Of a stretch of 44,705 bases of DNA, positions 15,836 to 24,605 are shown piece after piece. Below the pieces are notes generated by a model. That model was not told the origin of the DNA. It worked only from the letters and a program-made list of their open reading frames with translations, and did no database searches. Origin of the DNA: JBPCRW01 sp050996405 (GTDB lineage: Bacteria > Acidobacteriota > Blastocatellia > Pyrinomonadales > Pyrinomonadaceae); contig JBPCRW010000151.1 in assembly GCA_050996405.1 (NCBI GenBank), positions 1 to 44,705 on the forward strand. Reading direction: 5' to 3'. Position 1 is the stretch's first letter; each line of letters opens with the position of its first letter. The position numbers were made by a program, and so were the translations under genes.

Positions 15836-16975
15836 ATGAATAAAATTTTATCAATCGCGGGTTTTATCGCGTTTCTGTTTTTCGGCGCGGTTTATTCGCA
15901 AACTTCCGCCGCGAACAAAAATTTGACCGAGCAGGCTGACGCGCTTTTTCAGCAAGGGAAATTGGACGATGCGATTGAAACGGCTGAAAAAGTCGTCGAA
16001 TTGGAGAAAAATTCAACGTCCGCCGACACCGCTTCATATGCCAACGCTCTGGTTAATCTGGCGCGGATGAAACGCGATTATTTTTTGCTTTTGAGAAAAA
16101 AATTTCAAGACAGACAAATCGCGCCGCGCGACGCGCAAGCCGCCGTCGAGAAAATGCAGAAAATGGCGAAAGACGCGGACGGAGAATTTCGCCAAGCTCT
16201 CGAATTAAACGAACAAAACGGGCGCGGCGAAACGGCGCAGACGGCTGACATTAAAAGCGATTTGGCGTGGCTGGTTTATAATCATATCGGCTCGCGCCAG
16301 AGCGTTGACGATTCCGAAAAATTGTTTCTTGAATCAATCGCGCTTAACGAAAAAGTCAGAGGACGAGACGCGGACGAGACGCTTTTTGTCGTGCTGAAAA
16401 CCGGCGATTTTTATTATGAAATGAGCAATTATGAAAAAGCCCTGCCGTTTTATGAAAGATATATCCAAACCAATGAAACAAAGCACGGCAAAGATTCGGC
16501 GAATTTGATAAACGCGCTGCGCCCAACGGCGAAAATCTTATACGCGACTTTTCAAGAGCAGGCGGCGGCTGAGGTTGTGAAAAGAATCGAAACGCTGACC
16601 GGAAAAACGGAAGAAACGCCGAAAGCCGATTTGAATTTTCATCTGCGCTCGAAAGAATCGGTTGCGGCAAATACAAAAGTGATAATGGATTTTCGGGAAG
16701 ACTCTAAATTATTCAGAGCGAAACTCAAGGCGGAAGACAGAACTTTGAACGGAAATAATATTTCGATGATGCCGAAAATGGCAGTCGTTCCCGTCAGCGT
16801 CACGGTTGACGAAAACGGTAAAATTACCGAAGCCGTCGCCGCGCCGCGCGAAACGGATAAAGATTTGAAGGAAAAAGCCGAACAGGAAGTTTCAAAATGG
16901 ATTGTCAGACCTTTTTCCTACAACGGCGCGAACAGAAAATTGCGCGGAGTTTTGTATTACGGGGAAGTTCGTTAA
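15836..16975 (+). CDS. Secreted TPR protein with TonB-like C-terminal domain
   Basis: 379 residues. The N-terminal signal peptide (MNKILSIAGFIAFLFFGAVY) is cleaved near SQTSAA. TPR-like helices cover about residues 25-250, for example ADALFQQGKLDDAIETAEKV and YEKALPFYERYIQTNE. The C-terminal ~70 residues read VPVSVTVDENGKITEAVA and VSKWIVRPFSYNG. This is the fold of the TonB energy-transducer C-terminus, here without a membrane anchor or partner exbB/exbD. Start chosen at 15836, with GGAG nine bases upstream; the larger open frame reaching back into def is a shadow. Its stop overlaps the convergent exonuclease stop. Confidence 0.82.
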   Translation: MNKILSIAGFIAFLFFGAVYSQTSAANKNLTEQADALFQQGKLDDAIETAEKVVELEKNSTSADTASYANALVNLARMKRDYFLLLRKKFQDRQIAPRDAQAAVEKMQKMAKDADGEFRQALELNEQNGRGETAQTADIKSDLAWLVYNHIGSRQSVDDSEKLFLESIALNEKVRGRDADETLFVVLKTGDFYYEMSNYEKALPFYERYIQTNETKHGKDSANLINALRPTAKILYATFQEQAAAEVVKRIETLTGKTEETPKADLNFHLRSKESVAANTKVIMDFREDSKLFRAKLKAEDRTLNGNNISMMPKMAVVPVSVTVDENGKITEAVAAPRETDKDLKEKAEQEVSKWIVRPFSYNGANRKLRGVLYYGEVR

Positions 16976-17772
16976 ATCCTTAATCTTTTTGCAGTCGCTA
17001 AATCGTTCACGCCTAAATCGTTTAAATGATGCAGTAGATTGACGAAAATTTTCGCCGTCGCGTGCGCGTCGTCCGCCGCGCGATGACGGTTTTCGATATA
17101 AATCGAATAATGTTCGGCGACCGTGTGCAGGCGGTGATTTTCAATATCGGGAAGGAGTTTGCGCGATAACTGCACGGTGCAGAGATGTGAATTGGCGACG
17201 CGGTAATCACGATGAATCCGGCTGATTTCGTGATTCAAAAACCGCATATCGAAAGGCGCGTTGTGAGCGACCAGCACGGCATCGCCGATAAAGTTTAAAA
17301 AATCCGAAGCGATTTCCGCAAATCGGGGCGCGTCCCTGACCATCGAATTGCTAATGCCTGTTAATTGCGTGATAAACGACGGAATTGAAGTTTCGGGATT
17401 GACCAGCGTTTGAAATTCAGCCACAATTTCCCCGCGTTCGATGCGATATGCGCCGATTTCCGTGACGCGGCACGGCGGACATTTCGCGCCCGTCGTTTCC
17501 AAATCGAAAACGACAAAATCCGTTTCAAATAATTTTTGCGAATCGTGTTGAAGCGCGACGAGTTCGACAATTTCGTCGTTAAGCCGCAGTCGCGGATCGT
17601 TTTCAACAAGGTCGGAAACCAGCATTCTGGCAAGTTCCGCTTCGGGATTGCTAATCCGCATCACCGAATCTACAATTTCCAGAACGGACGCGCGTCCGCC
17701 GAAAGACTGAAGCAATCGAATCGTTTCGTTGATTAACATTGAATCGGAAATTAAGTTGGAATACACGCGCAT
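16972..17772 (-). CDS. DEDDh 3'-5' exonuclease (DnaQ/PolC-epsilon-like)
   Basis: 266 residues. An N-terminal helical extension (~75 residues) precedes a DnaQ-type exonuclease domain with ExoI FDLETTG, ExoII VAHNAPFDMRFL and ExoIII HRAADDAHAT, giving a full set of DEDDh catalytic residues. Proteins of this type proofread for DNA polymerase III or act as stand-alone exonucleases. No polymerase gene is adjacent, so the role is open. Met12 (MLINETIRLL, 17739) is an alternative start. The stop codon overlaps that of the convergent TPR gene by four bases. Confidence 0.88.
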   Translation of the reverse strand: MRVYSNLISDSMLINETIRLLQSFGGRASVLEIVDSVMRISNPEAELARMLVSDLVENDPRLRLNDEIVELVALQHDSQKLFETDFVVFDLETTGAKCPPCRVTEIGAYRIERGEIVAEFQTLVNPETSIPSFITQLTGISNSMVRDAPRFAEIASDFLNFIGDAVLVAHNAPFDMRFLNHEISRIHRDYRVANSHLCTVQLSRKLLPDIENHRLHTVAEHYSIYIENRHRAADDAHATAKIFVNLLHHLNDLGVNDLATAKRLRI

Positions 17773-17876
17773 CTGATTTTATTGTAGCGGTGAAAATTTT
17801 TGAGTCAATGCGGATTCGCTTTTTATTAACTCGGCGAATTATATTTTCCGCAAATTTTGTGGGAAAATTTTTAAAG

Positions 17877-18215
17877 ATGGATGGAGAAAATATCAAAGTA
17901 GTCGAGAGATATTTGGACGCGCTGCGGAAGAAGGATTTGCGCCGCGCGCCGATTGCCGGAGAAATAATTTTTGCCAACGCGATAACCGGAAAGGGCGCGG
18001 GCGCGGAAAATTTTCGCGCGTTTCTAAGCGGATTTCTGCCCGCAATGAAAGACTTAAAAATAATTTGTCATATTTGCCAAGGCGAATATGTCGCCACGCG
18101 CTGGGAAGCGTTGACGGAATTCGGACTTATCGAAATCGGCGAATTTTTCCGCGTCGAAAACGGCGAAATCACCGAATCATTCAGTTATTTTGATCCCAGA
18201 CCGATATTGAGTTAA
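17877..18215 (+). CDS. NTF2/SnoaL-like protein
   Basis: 112 residues. The helix VVERYLDALRKKDL, followed by short strands ending FRVENGEITESFSYFDPRPI, is the usual plan of a single-domain NTF2-like (SnoaL/ketosteroid-isomerase-like) protein. Members are small-molecule isomerases, hydrolases or ligand binders. The substrate cannot be read from this sequence. Start chosen at ATG 17877 (MDGENIKVVERYL), because upstream residues do not fit the fold. Confidence 0.65.
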   Translation: MDGENIKVVERYLDALRKKDLRRAPIAGEIIFANAITGKGAGAENFRAFLSGFLPAMKDLKIICHICQGEYVATRWEALTEFGLIEIGEFFRVENGEITESFSYFDPRPILS

Positions 18216-18314
18216 TCGCGTTTGGAGCGTTTATCGCGTTTAGGGCGTGGGCGGAGAATAGTCTATTAAATGCCAATAAAAACGCAACAAACGCAACGAA
18301 CGCTATGAGTGCTA
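18215..18314. repeat. Period-9 hairpin containing the pyrE start
   Basis: Left arm of 9-base units: atcgcgttt, ggagcgttt, atcgcgttt, agggcg (18215-18246). Right arm: aaaacgcaa, caaacgcaa, cgaacgcta, tgagtgcta (18279-18314). The arms are partly complementary. Both candidate pyrE start codons (18305, 18314) lie in or at the edge of the right arm, and the preceding gene's stop lies at the left edge. Confidence 0.75.
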
Positions 18315-18910
18315 TGAACATTTTAGAGCATTTCAAGCAGACAAACGCGCTGCTCGAAGGACATTTCGTTTTGTCGAGCGGGCGGCATAGTTCGCAGTAT
18401 CTGCAATGCGCTCTAGCTTTGCAGAATCCTTCGGACGCGGCAAAATTCGGGCGCGCGATTGCCGAGAAATTTGTTAGAACCATTTGCGACAACGGACGGA
18501 TTTCCGCTGAAATTGAAACGGTCGCTTCGCCCGCCATCGGCGGTTTGATAGTCGGTTACGCCGTCGCGCGGGCGTTGAATGTCCGCTTTATCTGGACGGA
18601 GCGCGAGAACGGCGTGATGACTTTGCGGCGCGGTTTTACGGTGAAAGAAGGCGAACGAATTTTAGTTGTCGAAGACGTGATTACAACCGGCGGTTCGACG
18701 CGCGAATGTATCGCGGCATTAGAAAAAAGCGGCGCAAAAATTGTCGGAGCGGCTTCGATAATTGACCGTTCAAACGGTACGGCGGATGTCGGCGTTCCGC
18801 GAATTGAATTAGTCAGATTAGATGTTCAAAGTTATAAATCCGAAAACTGTCCGATGTGTGCAAGAGGCGAAACTCCAATCAAACCTGGCAGCCGAACTTC
18901 ACCTAAATGA
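18305..18910 (+). CDS. pyrE: Orotate phosphoribosyltransferase
   Basis: Converts orotate plus PRPP to OMP in pyrimidine synthesis. The PRPP-binding motif is ILVVEDVITTGGSTRE, with the substrate loop around FIWTERENGVMTLRRGF. HFVLSSGRHSSQYLQ near the N-terminus is typical. 201 residues. Met4 (MNILEHF, 18314) is an equally plausible start. Both starts lie in a period-9 hairpin, and no clear Shine-Dalgarno is seen. The stop overlaps the truA start (ATGA), so the pair is translationally coupled. Confidence 0.94.
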   Translation: MSAMNILEHFKQTNALLEGHFVLSSGRHSSQYLQCALALQNPSDAAKFGRAIAEKFVRTICDNGRISAEIETVASPAIGGLIVGYAVARALNVRFIWTERENGVMTLRRGFTVKEGERILVVEDVITTGGSTRECIAALEKSGAKIVGAASIIDRSNGTADVGVPRIELVRLDVQSYKSENCPMCARGETPIKPGSRTSPK

Positions 18911-19659
18911 ATTTCAAGTTATTGATTCAATATGACGGCACGGATTTTCACGGCTGGCAGGTGCAGGGAAAACAGCGCACCGTGCAGGGTGAGCTTGAAA
19001 AAATTATCGGAAAACTCGAAAACGCGGAAGTAAAAGTCATCGGTTCGGGTCGCACGGACACGGGCGTTCACGCCGAAGCGCAGGTTGCCAATATTCATCT
19101 GAACAGGGAATGGACACCGGAAAAACTTCGCCTGGCAATAAACGGGAATATCCGACAGGATGTCAGAATTTTACAGGTCGAAGAAGTGCCGGACGATTTT
19201 CACGCGAGATTTTCCGCGCGCGGGAAATCGTATATTTATCGCGTTGTTAACGCGCCCGTAATTTCGCCGTTTTGGGCGCGTTACGCGCACCACGAAATGC
19301 GCCCGCTCGACGCGGCGCGGATGAATGAGGCGGCACGCCTATTTTTAGGAGAACACGACTGGACAGCTTTTTCGTCGGCAAAATCCGATGCCCGCACACG
19401 CATTCGCACGATTCAAAAATTTACGGTCGAATCACACTGGGAAACCCGCGCCGCCGCTTTCGCAATCGAATTTCGCATCACGGGCAGCGGATTCCTGCGT
19501 TATATGGTTCGTTCGATTGTCGGAACGCTGCTCGAAGTTGGGCGCGGCGAAAAAGATTTTGATACAATTCAGACGGCAATCGAGACAGGCGACAGAAATT
19601 TGGCGGGAAAAACCGCTTCGGCTCGCGGTCTGACGCTGCTGAAAATTCATTACGAGTAA
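18907..19659 (+). CDS. truA: tRNA pseudouridine synthase A
   Basis: Isomerises uridines 38-40 in tRNA anticodon stems. The catalytic Asp is in GSGRTDTGVHAEAQ. Conserved N-terminus LIQYDGTDFHGWQ, central DFHARFSARGKSYIYRV and C-terminal GSGFLRYMVRSIVGTL are present. 250 residues, normal. It overlaps pyrE by four bases. Confidence 0.96.
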   Translation: MNFKLLIQYDGTDFHGWQVQGKQRTVQGELEKIIGKLENAEVKVIGSGRTDTGVHAEAQVANIHLNREWTPEKLRLAINGNIRQDVRILQVEEVPDDFHARFSARGKSYIYRVVNAPVISPFWARYAHHEMRPLDAARMNEAARLFLGEHDWTAFSSAKSDARTRIRTIQKFTVESHWETRAAAFAIEFRITGSGFLRYMVRSIVGTLLEVGRGEKDFDTIQTAIETGDRNLAGKTASARGLTLLKIHYE

Positions 19660-19664
19660 TTAAA

Positions 19665-20288
19665 ATGTCTTCGACGGATTTTCAAAAAATAATTTCTTCG
19701 CCCGTTTTGGCTTATGACGAAGGTCTAAAGTTTTTTATGGGAAAAGGAATGCTCAACGAAACTTTGCGGCGTGTGGCGAAAGATTTGGAACGTCACGGAA
19801 TTGATTACAGCGTTATCGGCGCAATCGCTTTAAATCAATACGGTTATCGTCGTTTTACCGAAGATATTTATTTGCTTTTGACGACAGAAGGTTTGGAAAA
19901 ATTTAGAAGTGAATTGGTTGGACGCGGCTATCGTCCGGCATTTGAAGGCGCGGCAAGAAAATTCAGAACAACCGAAGAAAACGTGACGGTTGAAATAATC
20001 ACGAGCGGCGAATTTTCCGGCGACGGCAAATCAAAGCCCGTAGTATTTCCGAATCCGAACGAAAATCAAACGGAAATTGACGGGATAAAAACTTTGAGTT
20101 TGGAAAAATTAGTCGAATTAAAACTCGCTTCGGGAATGACCGCGCCGCATCGTTTGAAGGATTTAGCGGATGTTCAGGAGTTGATTAAACTGAAAAATTT
20201 AACGGTGGATTTCGCCGGAAAATTAGATCCGTTTGTGCGCGAAAAATTTTTAGAACTGCAAAAAGCCGTCGAAAAATTCAAGGAATAA
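19665..20288 (+). CDS. Nucleotidyltransferase-like protein with altered active site
   Basis: 207 residues. The fold signature is HGIDYSVIGAIALNQYGYRR followed by FTEDIYLLL. Related nucleotidyltransferase-fold proteins normally have GG where this has GA, and D-x-D where this has D-I-Y, so the second metal-binding Asp is replaced by Tyr. Later segments include ENVTVEIITSG and KTLSLEKLVELKLASGM, the latter typical of this group. It may have lost transferase activity or act as a binding protein. It starts 5 bases after truA and ends 1 base before the DUF952 gene, so it is probably in the same operon. Confidence 0.72.
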   Translation: MSSTDFQKIISSPVLAYDEGLKFFMGKGMLNETLRRVAKDLERHGIDYSVIGAIALNQYGYRRFTEDIYLLLTTEGLEKFRSELVGRGYRPAFEGAARKFRTTEENVTVEIITSGEFSGDGKSKPVVFPNPNENQTEIDGIKTLSLEKLVELKLASGMTAPHRLKDLADVQELIKLKNLTVDFAGKLDPFVREKFLELQKAVEKFKE

Positions 20289-20289
20289 A

Positions 20290-20592
20290 ATGCTGATTTA
20301 TCACATCGTTCTGCCCGAAGTTTGGGAATCATTTAAGGACGAAAATTTTTACGAAGCCGCGAGTTTAAAGGCGGAAGGCTTTATCCATTGCAGTTACTCG
20401 TATCAACTGGAAACCGTGCTGGAACGCTATTATAAAACAGCGGAAAAAGTTTTAATTTTAAGTGTCAATCCGAATTTATTAGCGGCGGAATTAATTTCCG
20501 AACCTTCGACGGGCGGCGAAATTTACCCGCACATCTACGGCAAAATAAATCGCGCGGCGATTGCCGATGTGACGGAAAAATATTTGCGTTGA
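20290..20592 (+). CDS. DUF952 family protein
   Basis: 100 residues. YHIVLPEVWES at the start, then AASLKAEGFIHCSYSYQL and EIYPHIYGKINRAAI match DUF952, a small family related to ADP-ribosyl-binding/transfer-like folds and of unproven function. The FIHCS motif is its hallmark. It sits between the nucleotidyltransferase-like gene and uppS with almost no gaps. Confidence 0.82.
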   Translation: MLIYHIVLPEVWESFKDENFYEAASLKAEGFIHCSYSYQLETVLERYYKTAEKVLILSVNPNLLAAELISEPSTGGEIYPHIYGKINRAAIADVTEKYLR

Positions 20593-20601
20593 AAACATTT
20601 A

Positions 20602-21381
20602 ATGCTGGAAGATTTCGCAAAAATCGTTAAACCCGAATCCGAAGAATCCGAACTGCTGGCGCGGATTGATTGGCAGCGTCTGCCCGCGCACGTCGCCGTG
20701 ATTATGGACGGCAACGGACGTTGGGCGCGGGCGCGGGGGAAACCGCGTGTTTTCGGGCATCGCGCCGGTGTCGAATCGGTGCGCGCAATAGTTGACACGA
20801 GCGCGCGGCTCGGTTTAAAAGCCGTCACGCTCTATGCTTTTTCGACTGAAAATTGGAAGCGTCCGGCGGATGAAGTCGGCGCGTTGATGCTGATGCTCAA
20901 ACGCTTTTTGCGAAGCGAATTAAAAACGCTTGATAAAAACAACATCCGTTTTCAGGCAATCGGAAAAATTGATGAATTGAATGAAGACGTGCGAAAAGAA
21001 CTGGCGGACGCGACGGCGAAAACGAGAGAAAATACAGGCACAATTTTGAGTATCGCTTTAAATTACGGCGGTCGCGCGGAAATTGCCGAAGCCTGCAAAA
21101 AAGCCGTCGAAAATTTATTGCAAAACGGAAAATCAATTGACGATTTAAGCGAAAGGGACATCGGCGAAAATCTCTACACGCGCGGTTTGCCGGAAGTTGA
21201 CCTGCTCATTCGCACGAGCGGCGAATTGCGAATTTCAAATTTTCTGTTGTGGCAGCTTGCGTATAGCGAAATTTATGTGACAGGGACGCTTTTTCCCGAT
21301 TTCCGTTTGAAAAATTTTCTCGAAGCGGTTGTTGATTATCAAAAACGCGAGCGGCGTTTTGGAGGAATTGAAATTAAGTAG
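20602..21381 (+). CDS. uppS: Isoprenyl (undecaprenyl) diphosphate synthase
   Basis: Cis-prenyltransferase that makes the C55 lipid carrier for cell-wall synthesis. Conserved regions: HVAVIMDGNGRWARARG (catalytic Asp), GHRAGVESVR, TLYAFSTENWKRP, NYGGRAEI and LLIRTSGELRISNFLLWQLA. 259 residues. The stop codon is the first triplet of a period-7 hairpin that separates it from cdsA, its usual genomic partner. Confidence 0.96.
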   Translation: MLEDFAKIVKPESEESELLARIDWQRLPAHVAVIMDGNGRWARARGKPRVFGHRAGVESVRAIVDTSARLGLKAVTLYAFSTENWKRPADEVGALMLMLKRFLRSELKTLDKNNIRFQAIGKIDELNEDVRKELADATAKTRENTGTILSIALNYGGRAEIAEACKKAVENLLQNGKSIDDLSERDIGENLYTRGLPEVDLLIRTSGELRISNFLLWQLAYSEIYVTGTLFPDFRLKNFLEAVVDYQKRERRFGGIEIK

Positions 21382-21450
21382 GAGATAGAAGACAGAAATT
21401 TACTTGTTTCATTTATAGATGTTTTCTGTCTTCTACCCTCTGTCTTCCTG
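21379..21450. repeat. Period-7 hairpin between uppS and cdsA
   Basis: Left units taggaga, tagaaga, cagaaat (21379-21399). Right units tttctgt, cttctac, cctctgt, cttcctg (21423-21450). The arms are complementary over about 15 bases. It lies inside a likely operon. Confidence 0.8.
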
Positions 21451-21453
21451 ATT

Positions 21454-22296
21454 ATGAAAAATCGAATTTTAACCGCGCTCGCCGCGCTTCCGATTTTAAT
21501 CGCGTCGGTCATTTTGCCCGCGTTTTTTCCGCAGGCGGCTTGGACGAACTGGCTTTTTCTGCTGGTTGCGGGATTGGCTTTGGCGGCGGGACTTTTTGAA
21601 TTTTACAGCTTAACGAAAAAGCTCGAACTGAAAGCCGATGCTGCGATTGCGTATTTGGGCGCGACGGCTTTTTTTATCGCTTTTCTGTTTGACGCGCCGA
21701 CTAAATTTCCCGATTTGCTGATTCTAACAGTTGCGCTTTTTATTATCGCCGTCCTCGTCACGCAGACATTTCGTTTTCAAGTTGATTTTTCAAAAATGCT
21801 GGCGGGAATCGGTGCGACTTTGCTCGGCGTTTTTTATGTCGCGTTTTTGGGCGGATTTCTGGTTTCGATTCGCACGGGTTTTGATTCAATCCTTTCGACG
21901 CATTTGCTCTCGTTCTTTTTTCTGGTGATTATGGGCGCGGACACGGGCGCGTATTTTACAGGGAAATATTTCGGCAAACACAAACTCGCGCCGAAGATTT
22001 CGCCCGGCAAAACCGTTGAAGGTTTAATCGGCGGAATCGCGGCAAGTCTCGCTTTTGCCGCGCTCGCGCACTTGTGGTTTTTTCGTGAACTCGATTTAAA
22101 ATTCGCGCTTTCTCTCGCCATTGTGATGACTGCCGCAAGCGTTCTCGGTGATTTGGCGGAAAGCGCGATGAAACGCGGCGCGGGCGCGAAAGACGCGGCA
22201 AATCTTTTGCCCGGACACGGCGGAATTTTGGACAGATTGGACAGTTTGCTTTTCAACGCGCCCATCCTGTATTATTTTGCACGATTTTATTTTTAA
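21454..22296 (+). CDS. cdsA: Phosphatidate cytidylyltransferase
   Basis: Integral membrane enzyme that makes CDP-diacylglycerol from phosphatidate and CTP. There are about eight hydrophobic segments. The family signature is at the C-terminus: SVLGDLAESAMKRGAGAKD followed by LLPGHGGILDRLDSLLFNAP. SPGKTVEGLIGG is also typical. 280 residues. It follows uppS as in many bacteria, and a terminator lies downstream. Confidence 0.96.
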   Translation: MKNRILTALAALPILIASVILPAFFPQAAWTNWLFLLVAGLALAAGLFEFYSLTKKLELKADAAIAYLGATAFFIAFLFDAPTKFPDLLILTVALFIIAVLVTQTFRFQVDFSKMLAGIGATLLGVFYVAFLGGFLVSIRTGFDSILSTHLLSFFFLVIMGADTGAYFTGKYFGKHKLAPKISPGKTVEGLIGGIAASLAFAALAHLWFFRELDLKFALSLAIVMTAASVLGDLAESAMKRGAGAKDAANLLPGHGGILDRLDSLLFNAPILYYFARFYF

Positions 22297-22366
22297 GTTT
22301 TTATGAACGCGGTTCGATTTAATACCGACGATAATTGATTGGCGAGAGCGCAAAATTTTAGCGTTC

Positions 22367-22410
22367 CGTCTTTCGCTTGTCGCCAAAGCGAAAGGCGTTT
22401 TTTTATTTTT
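22367..22410 (+). terminator. Rho-independent terminator after cdsA
   Basis: Stem CGTCTTTCGCTT / AAGCGAAAGGCG (one G-U pair) with loop gtcgcca, followed by TTTTTTTATTTTT. Confidence 0.9.
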
Positions 22411-22420
22411 ATAAAGATTT

Positions 22421-22486
22421 AGCCCACGAAATACACAAAAGAAAATCAGAAAAAACTTTTCGTTTGTTTCGTGTATTTCGTGGGCA
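22421..22486. repeat. Period-9 hairpin upstream of aspS
   Basis: The left arm AGCCCACGAAATACACAAAA starts at 22421. The right arm 22459-22486 contains units tttcgtttg, tttcgtgta, tttcgtggg. The element ends 10 bases before the aspS ATG and leaves no room for a clear ribosome binding site. Confidence 0.8.
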
Positions 22487-22496
22487 ATAAAAAATT

Positions 22497-24302
22497 ATGT
22501 TGGACGTTTTAGGAAATTTGGAAAGAACACACACTTGCGGCGAACTTCGCGCGGAGAATGTCGGCGAACAAGTTGTTTTGATGGGCTGGGCGGCGAAAAA
22601 GCGCGATTTCGGCATTTTTACTTTTATAGACTTGCGCGATAGATATGGTTTAACGCAGGTGGTCGTTAGTGAAGAAACCGCGAAGGACGCGCACGCGAAA
22701 GCGAAAAATGCGCGCGGCGAATTTGTTCTGGCGGTCAAGGGCGAGGTCGTTGCGCGGGCTGAAGGCACGCGCAATGCGAAACTTCCAACCGGCGACATCG
22801 AGGTTAAGGCAAGCGAAATTTTGATTTTGAACGATGCGAAAACTTTGCCGTTTGAACTTGAAAAAACGGGTTCGCAAAATCTTGCGGCGGAAGATTTGCG
22901 CTTGAAATATCGTTATCTGGATTTGCGCCGCCCGCGCCTTCAGCAGAATTTGATGATGCGGGCGCGGGCTTTGGGAAAAATTCGCGCCTTTATGGAATCG
23001 AAAGGTTTTTTAGAAATCGAAACGCCGATTCTGCTGAAATCCACGCCCGAAGGCGCGAGGGATTTTATCGTGCCGTCGCGCATTCACGCCGGAAAATTTT
23101 TCGCGCTGCCGCAGTCGCCGCAGATTTTGAAACAGCTTTCGATGATTGCCGGACTCGATAAATACTATCAAATCGCCCGCTGTTTCCGCGACGAAGATTT
23201 GCGGGCGGACAGGCAGCCGGAATTTACGCAGCTCGATATTGAAATGAGTTTTGCGAATCAGGAAATGGTTTATCGAACTCTGGAAGGCGTTTTGCAGGAA
23301 GTTTTTTCTTTAGTCGAAACCGATTTTCCCGCAAAATTTCCGCGAATGACTTATGCCGACGCGATGCGTCGTTTCGGTTCGGACAAACCCGATTTGCGTT
23401 TTGAAATGGAATTAAAGGATTTGTCGGATGAAATGCAAGACACGGATTTTGCGCCGTTTGCGGAAACTTTGAAAAATAACGACGCGATAAAATGTATTGC
23501 CGTCAAAGGGAAAAGCGATTATTCGCGTAAGGTTTTGGACGAGTTGCAGGAGTTTGTTAAACGCTATGGCGCGAACGCTCTGGCTTGGATAAAACTCGGC
23601 GACGAAACGACTTCTTCGCTTTTGAAAGTTTTAGGCGCGGAAAAAATCGAGCAGCTTGCGAAAGCTGCCGAAGCCGAAAAGGGCGATATTGTGTTAATCG
23701 TCGCGGGCAAAAAATCAGTCGTCGCGCAAAGTCTCGGCGCGTTGCGAGTTGAAATTGCAAGGCGCGAAAATTTGATTCCGCGAGGCGTTTATAAACCGCT
23801 TTGGGTGACGGAATTTCCGATGTTTGAATTGAACGAAGAAACGGGAAATTACGACGCGATGCATCATCCGTTCACGTCCTTGATGGACGAAGACGTGCCG
23901 AAATTCAAGCAAGCTATCGAGAACGGCGAAAAGGATTTGCTCGGCGAAATTCGCGCCCGCGCCTATGATGTCGTCATCAACGGCTACGAAATCGGCAGCG
24001 GCTCGATTCGTATTCATCAACGCGAAATTCAAAATCTGATTTTCAAAGCTCTCGGACTCACGCCGGAAAAAGCGCGGGAACGTTTCGGATTTTTTCTCGA
24101 AGCCCTCGAATACGGAACGCCGCCGCACGGCGGTTTCGCGGCGGGAATAGAACGTATCGTGATGCTCCTTCAGGAAACGGAAAACATCCGCGATGTCGTC
24201 GCCTTTCCGAAAACCGCATCGGCGCAAGATTTAATGATGGAATCGCCGGGCGCGGTGGACGCGGCGCAGTTGAATGAACTGGGAATAAAAATTGTTGAAT
24301 AA
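22497..24302 (+). CDS. aspS: Aspartyl-tRNA synthetase
   Basis: Class II aminoacyl-tRNA synthetase of the bacterial type, with N-terminal OB anticodon-binding domain (VVLMGWAAKKRDFGIFTFID), catalytic core and inserted GAD domain (~280-420). Motif 2 is FRDEDLRADRQPEFTQLD and motif 3 is GGFAAGIERIVMLL. FPMFELNEETGNYDAMHHPF is typical. 601 residues, normal. Whether it also charges tRNA-Asn cannot be judged here. Confidence 0.97.
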   Translation: MLDVLGNLERTHTCGELRAENVGEQVVLMGWAAKKRDFGIFTFIDLRDRYGLTQVVVSEETAKDAHAKAKNARGEFVLAVKGEVVARAEGTRNAKLPTGDIEVKASEILILNDAKTLPFELEKTGSQNLAAEDLRLKYRYLDLRRPRLQQNLMMRARALGKIRAFMESKGFLEIETPILLKSTPEGARDFIVPSRIHAGKFFALPQSPQILKQLSMIAGLDKYYQIARCFRDEDLRADRQPEFTQLDIEMSFANQEMVYRTLEGVLQEVFSLVETDFPAKFPRMTYADAMRRFGSDKPDLRFEMELKDLSDEMQDTDFAPFAETLKNNDAIKCIAVKGKSDYSRKVLDELQEFVKRYGANALAWIKLGDETTSSLLKVLGAEKIEQLAKAAEAEKGDIVLIVAGKKSVVAQSLGALRVEIARRENLIPRGVYKPLWVTEFPMFELNEETGNYDAMHHPFTSLMDEDVPKFKQAIENGEKDLLGEIRARAYDVVINGYEIGSGSIRIHQREIQNLIFKALGLTPEKARERFGFFLEALEYGTPPHGGFAAGIERIVMLLQETENIRDVVAFPKTASAQDLMMESPGAVDAAQLNELGIKIVE

Positions 24303-24329
24303 ATTTTTGACAAAAGTTATTCTTGCCTT

Positions 24330-24605
24330 ATGAAGATTTCCGAAAGATTATTTATGCTAATCTTTTCTCCGCTAGCTTTGGCGATTAGTTGCTTTTGGCA
24401 GGCTTCAGTTGTAATGAAAGGTCATACGGATTGTAGAAATATTTGCATGATTCCGTGGGACTGTGCAGAGGATTGGAGGCTGGCGCGGTATGATTTTCTT
24501 TTTTATTGCGGAGTGATTCTGTTATCTCTTTCGTTTGTCCTTCCGCTTCTGGTTTTGCACAGAGAGGAGTCAAAGCGACAAATTAAAATTTTAGATTTAG
24601 ATTGA
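24330..24605 (+). CDS. Small two-segment membrane protein, unknown
   Basis: 91 residues. Two hydrophobic segments (about 5-25 and 53-75) flank a short loop with three cysteines (TDCRNICMIPWDCAED), which could form disulfides outside the membrane. The C-terminus is charged. I do not recognise a family. A TTGACA box at 24307 lies just upstream. The short frame in a gap between good genes makes this a moderate call. Confidence 0.45.
   Translation: MKISERLFMLIFSPLALAISCFWQASVVMKGHTDCRNICMIPWDCAEDWRLARYDFLFYCGVILLSLSFVLPLLVLHREESKRQIKILDLD

Noticed and set aside
24307..24334. TTGACA plus TATGAA with 16-base spacing as a promoter of the 91-residue ORF
   Set aside because: The -10 box would overlap the start codon at 24330, so transcription would begin inside the ORF. 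It could only serve a start at Met9.
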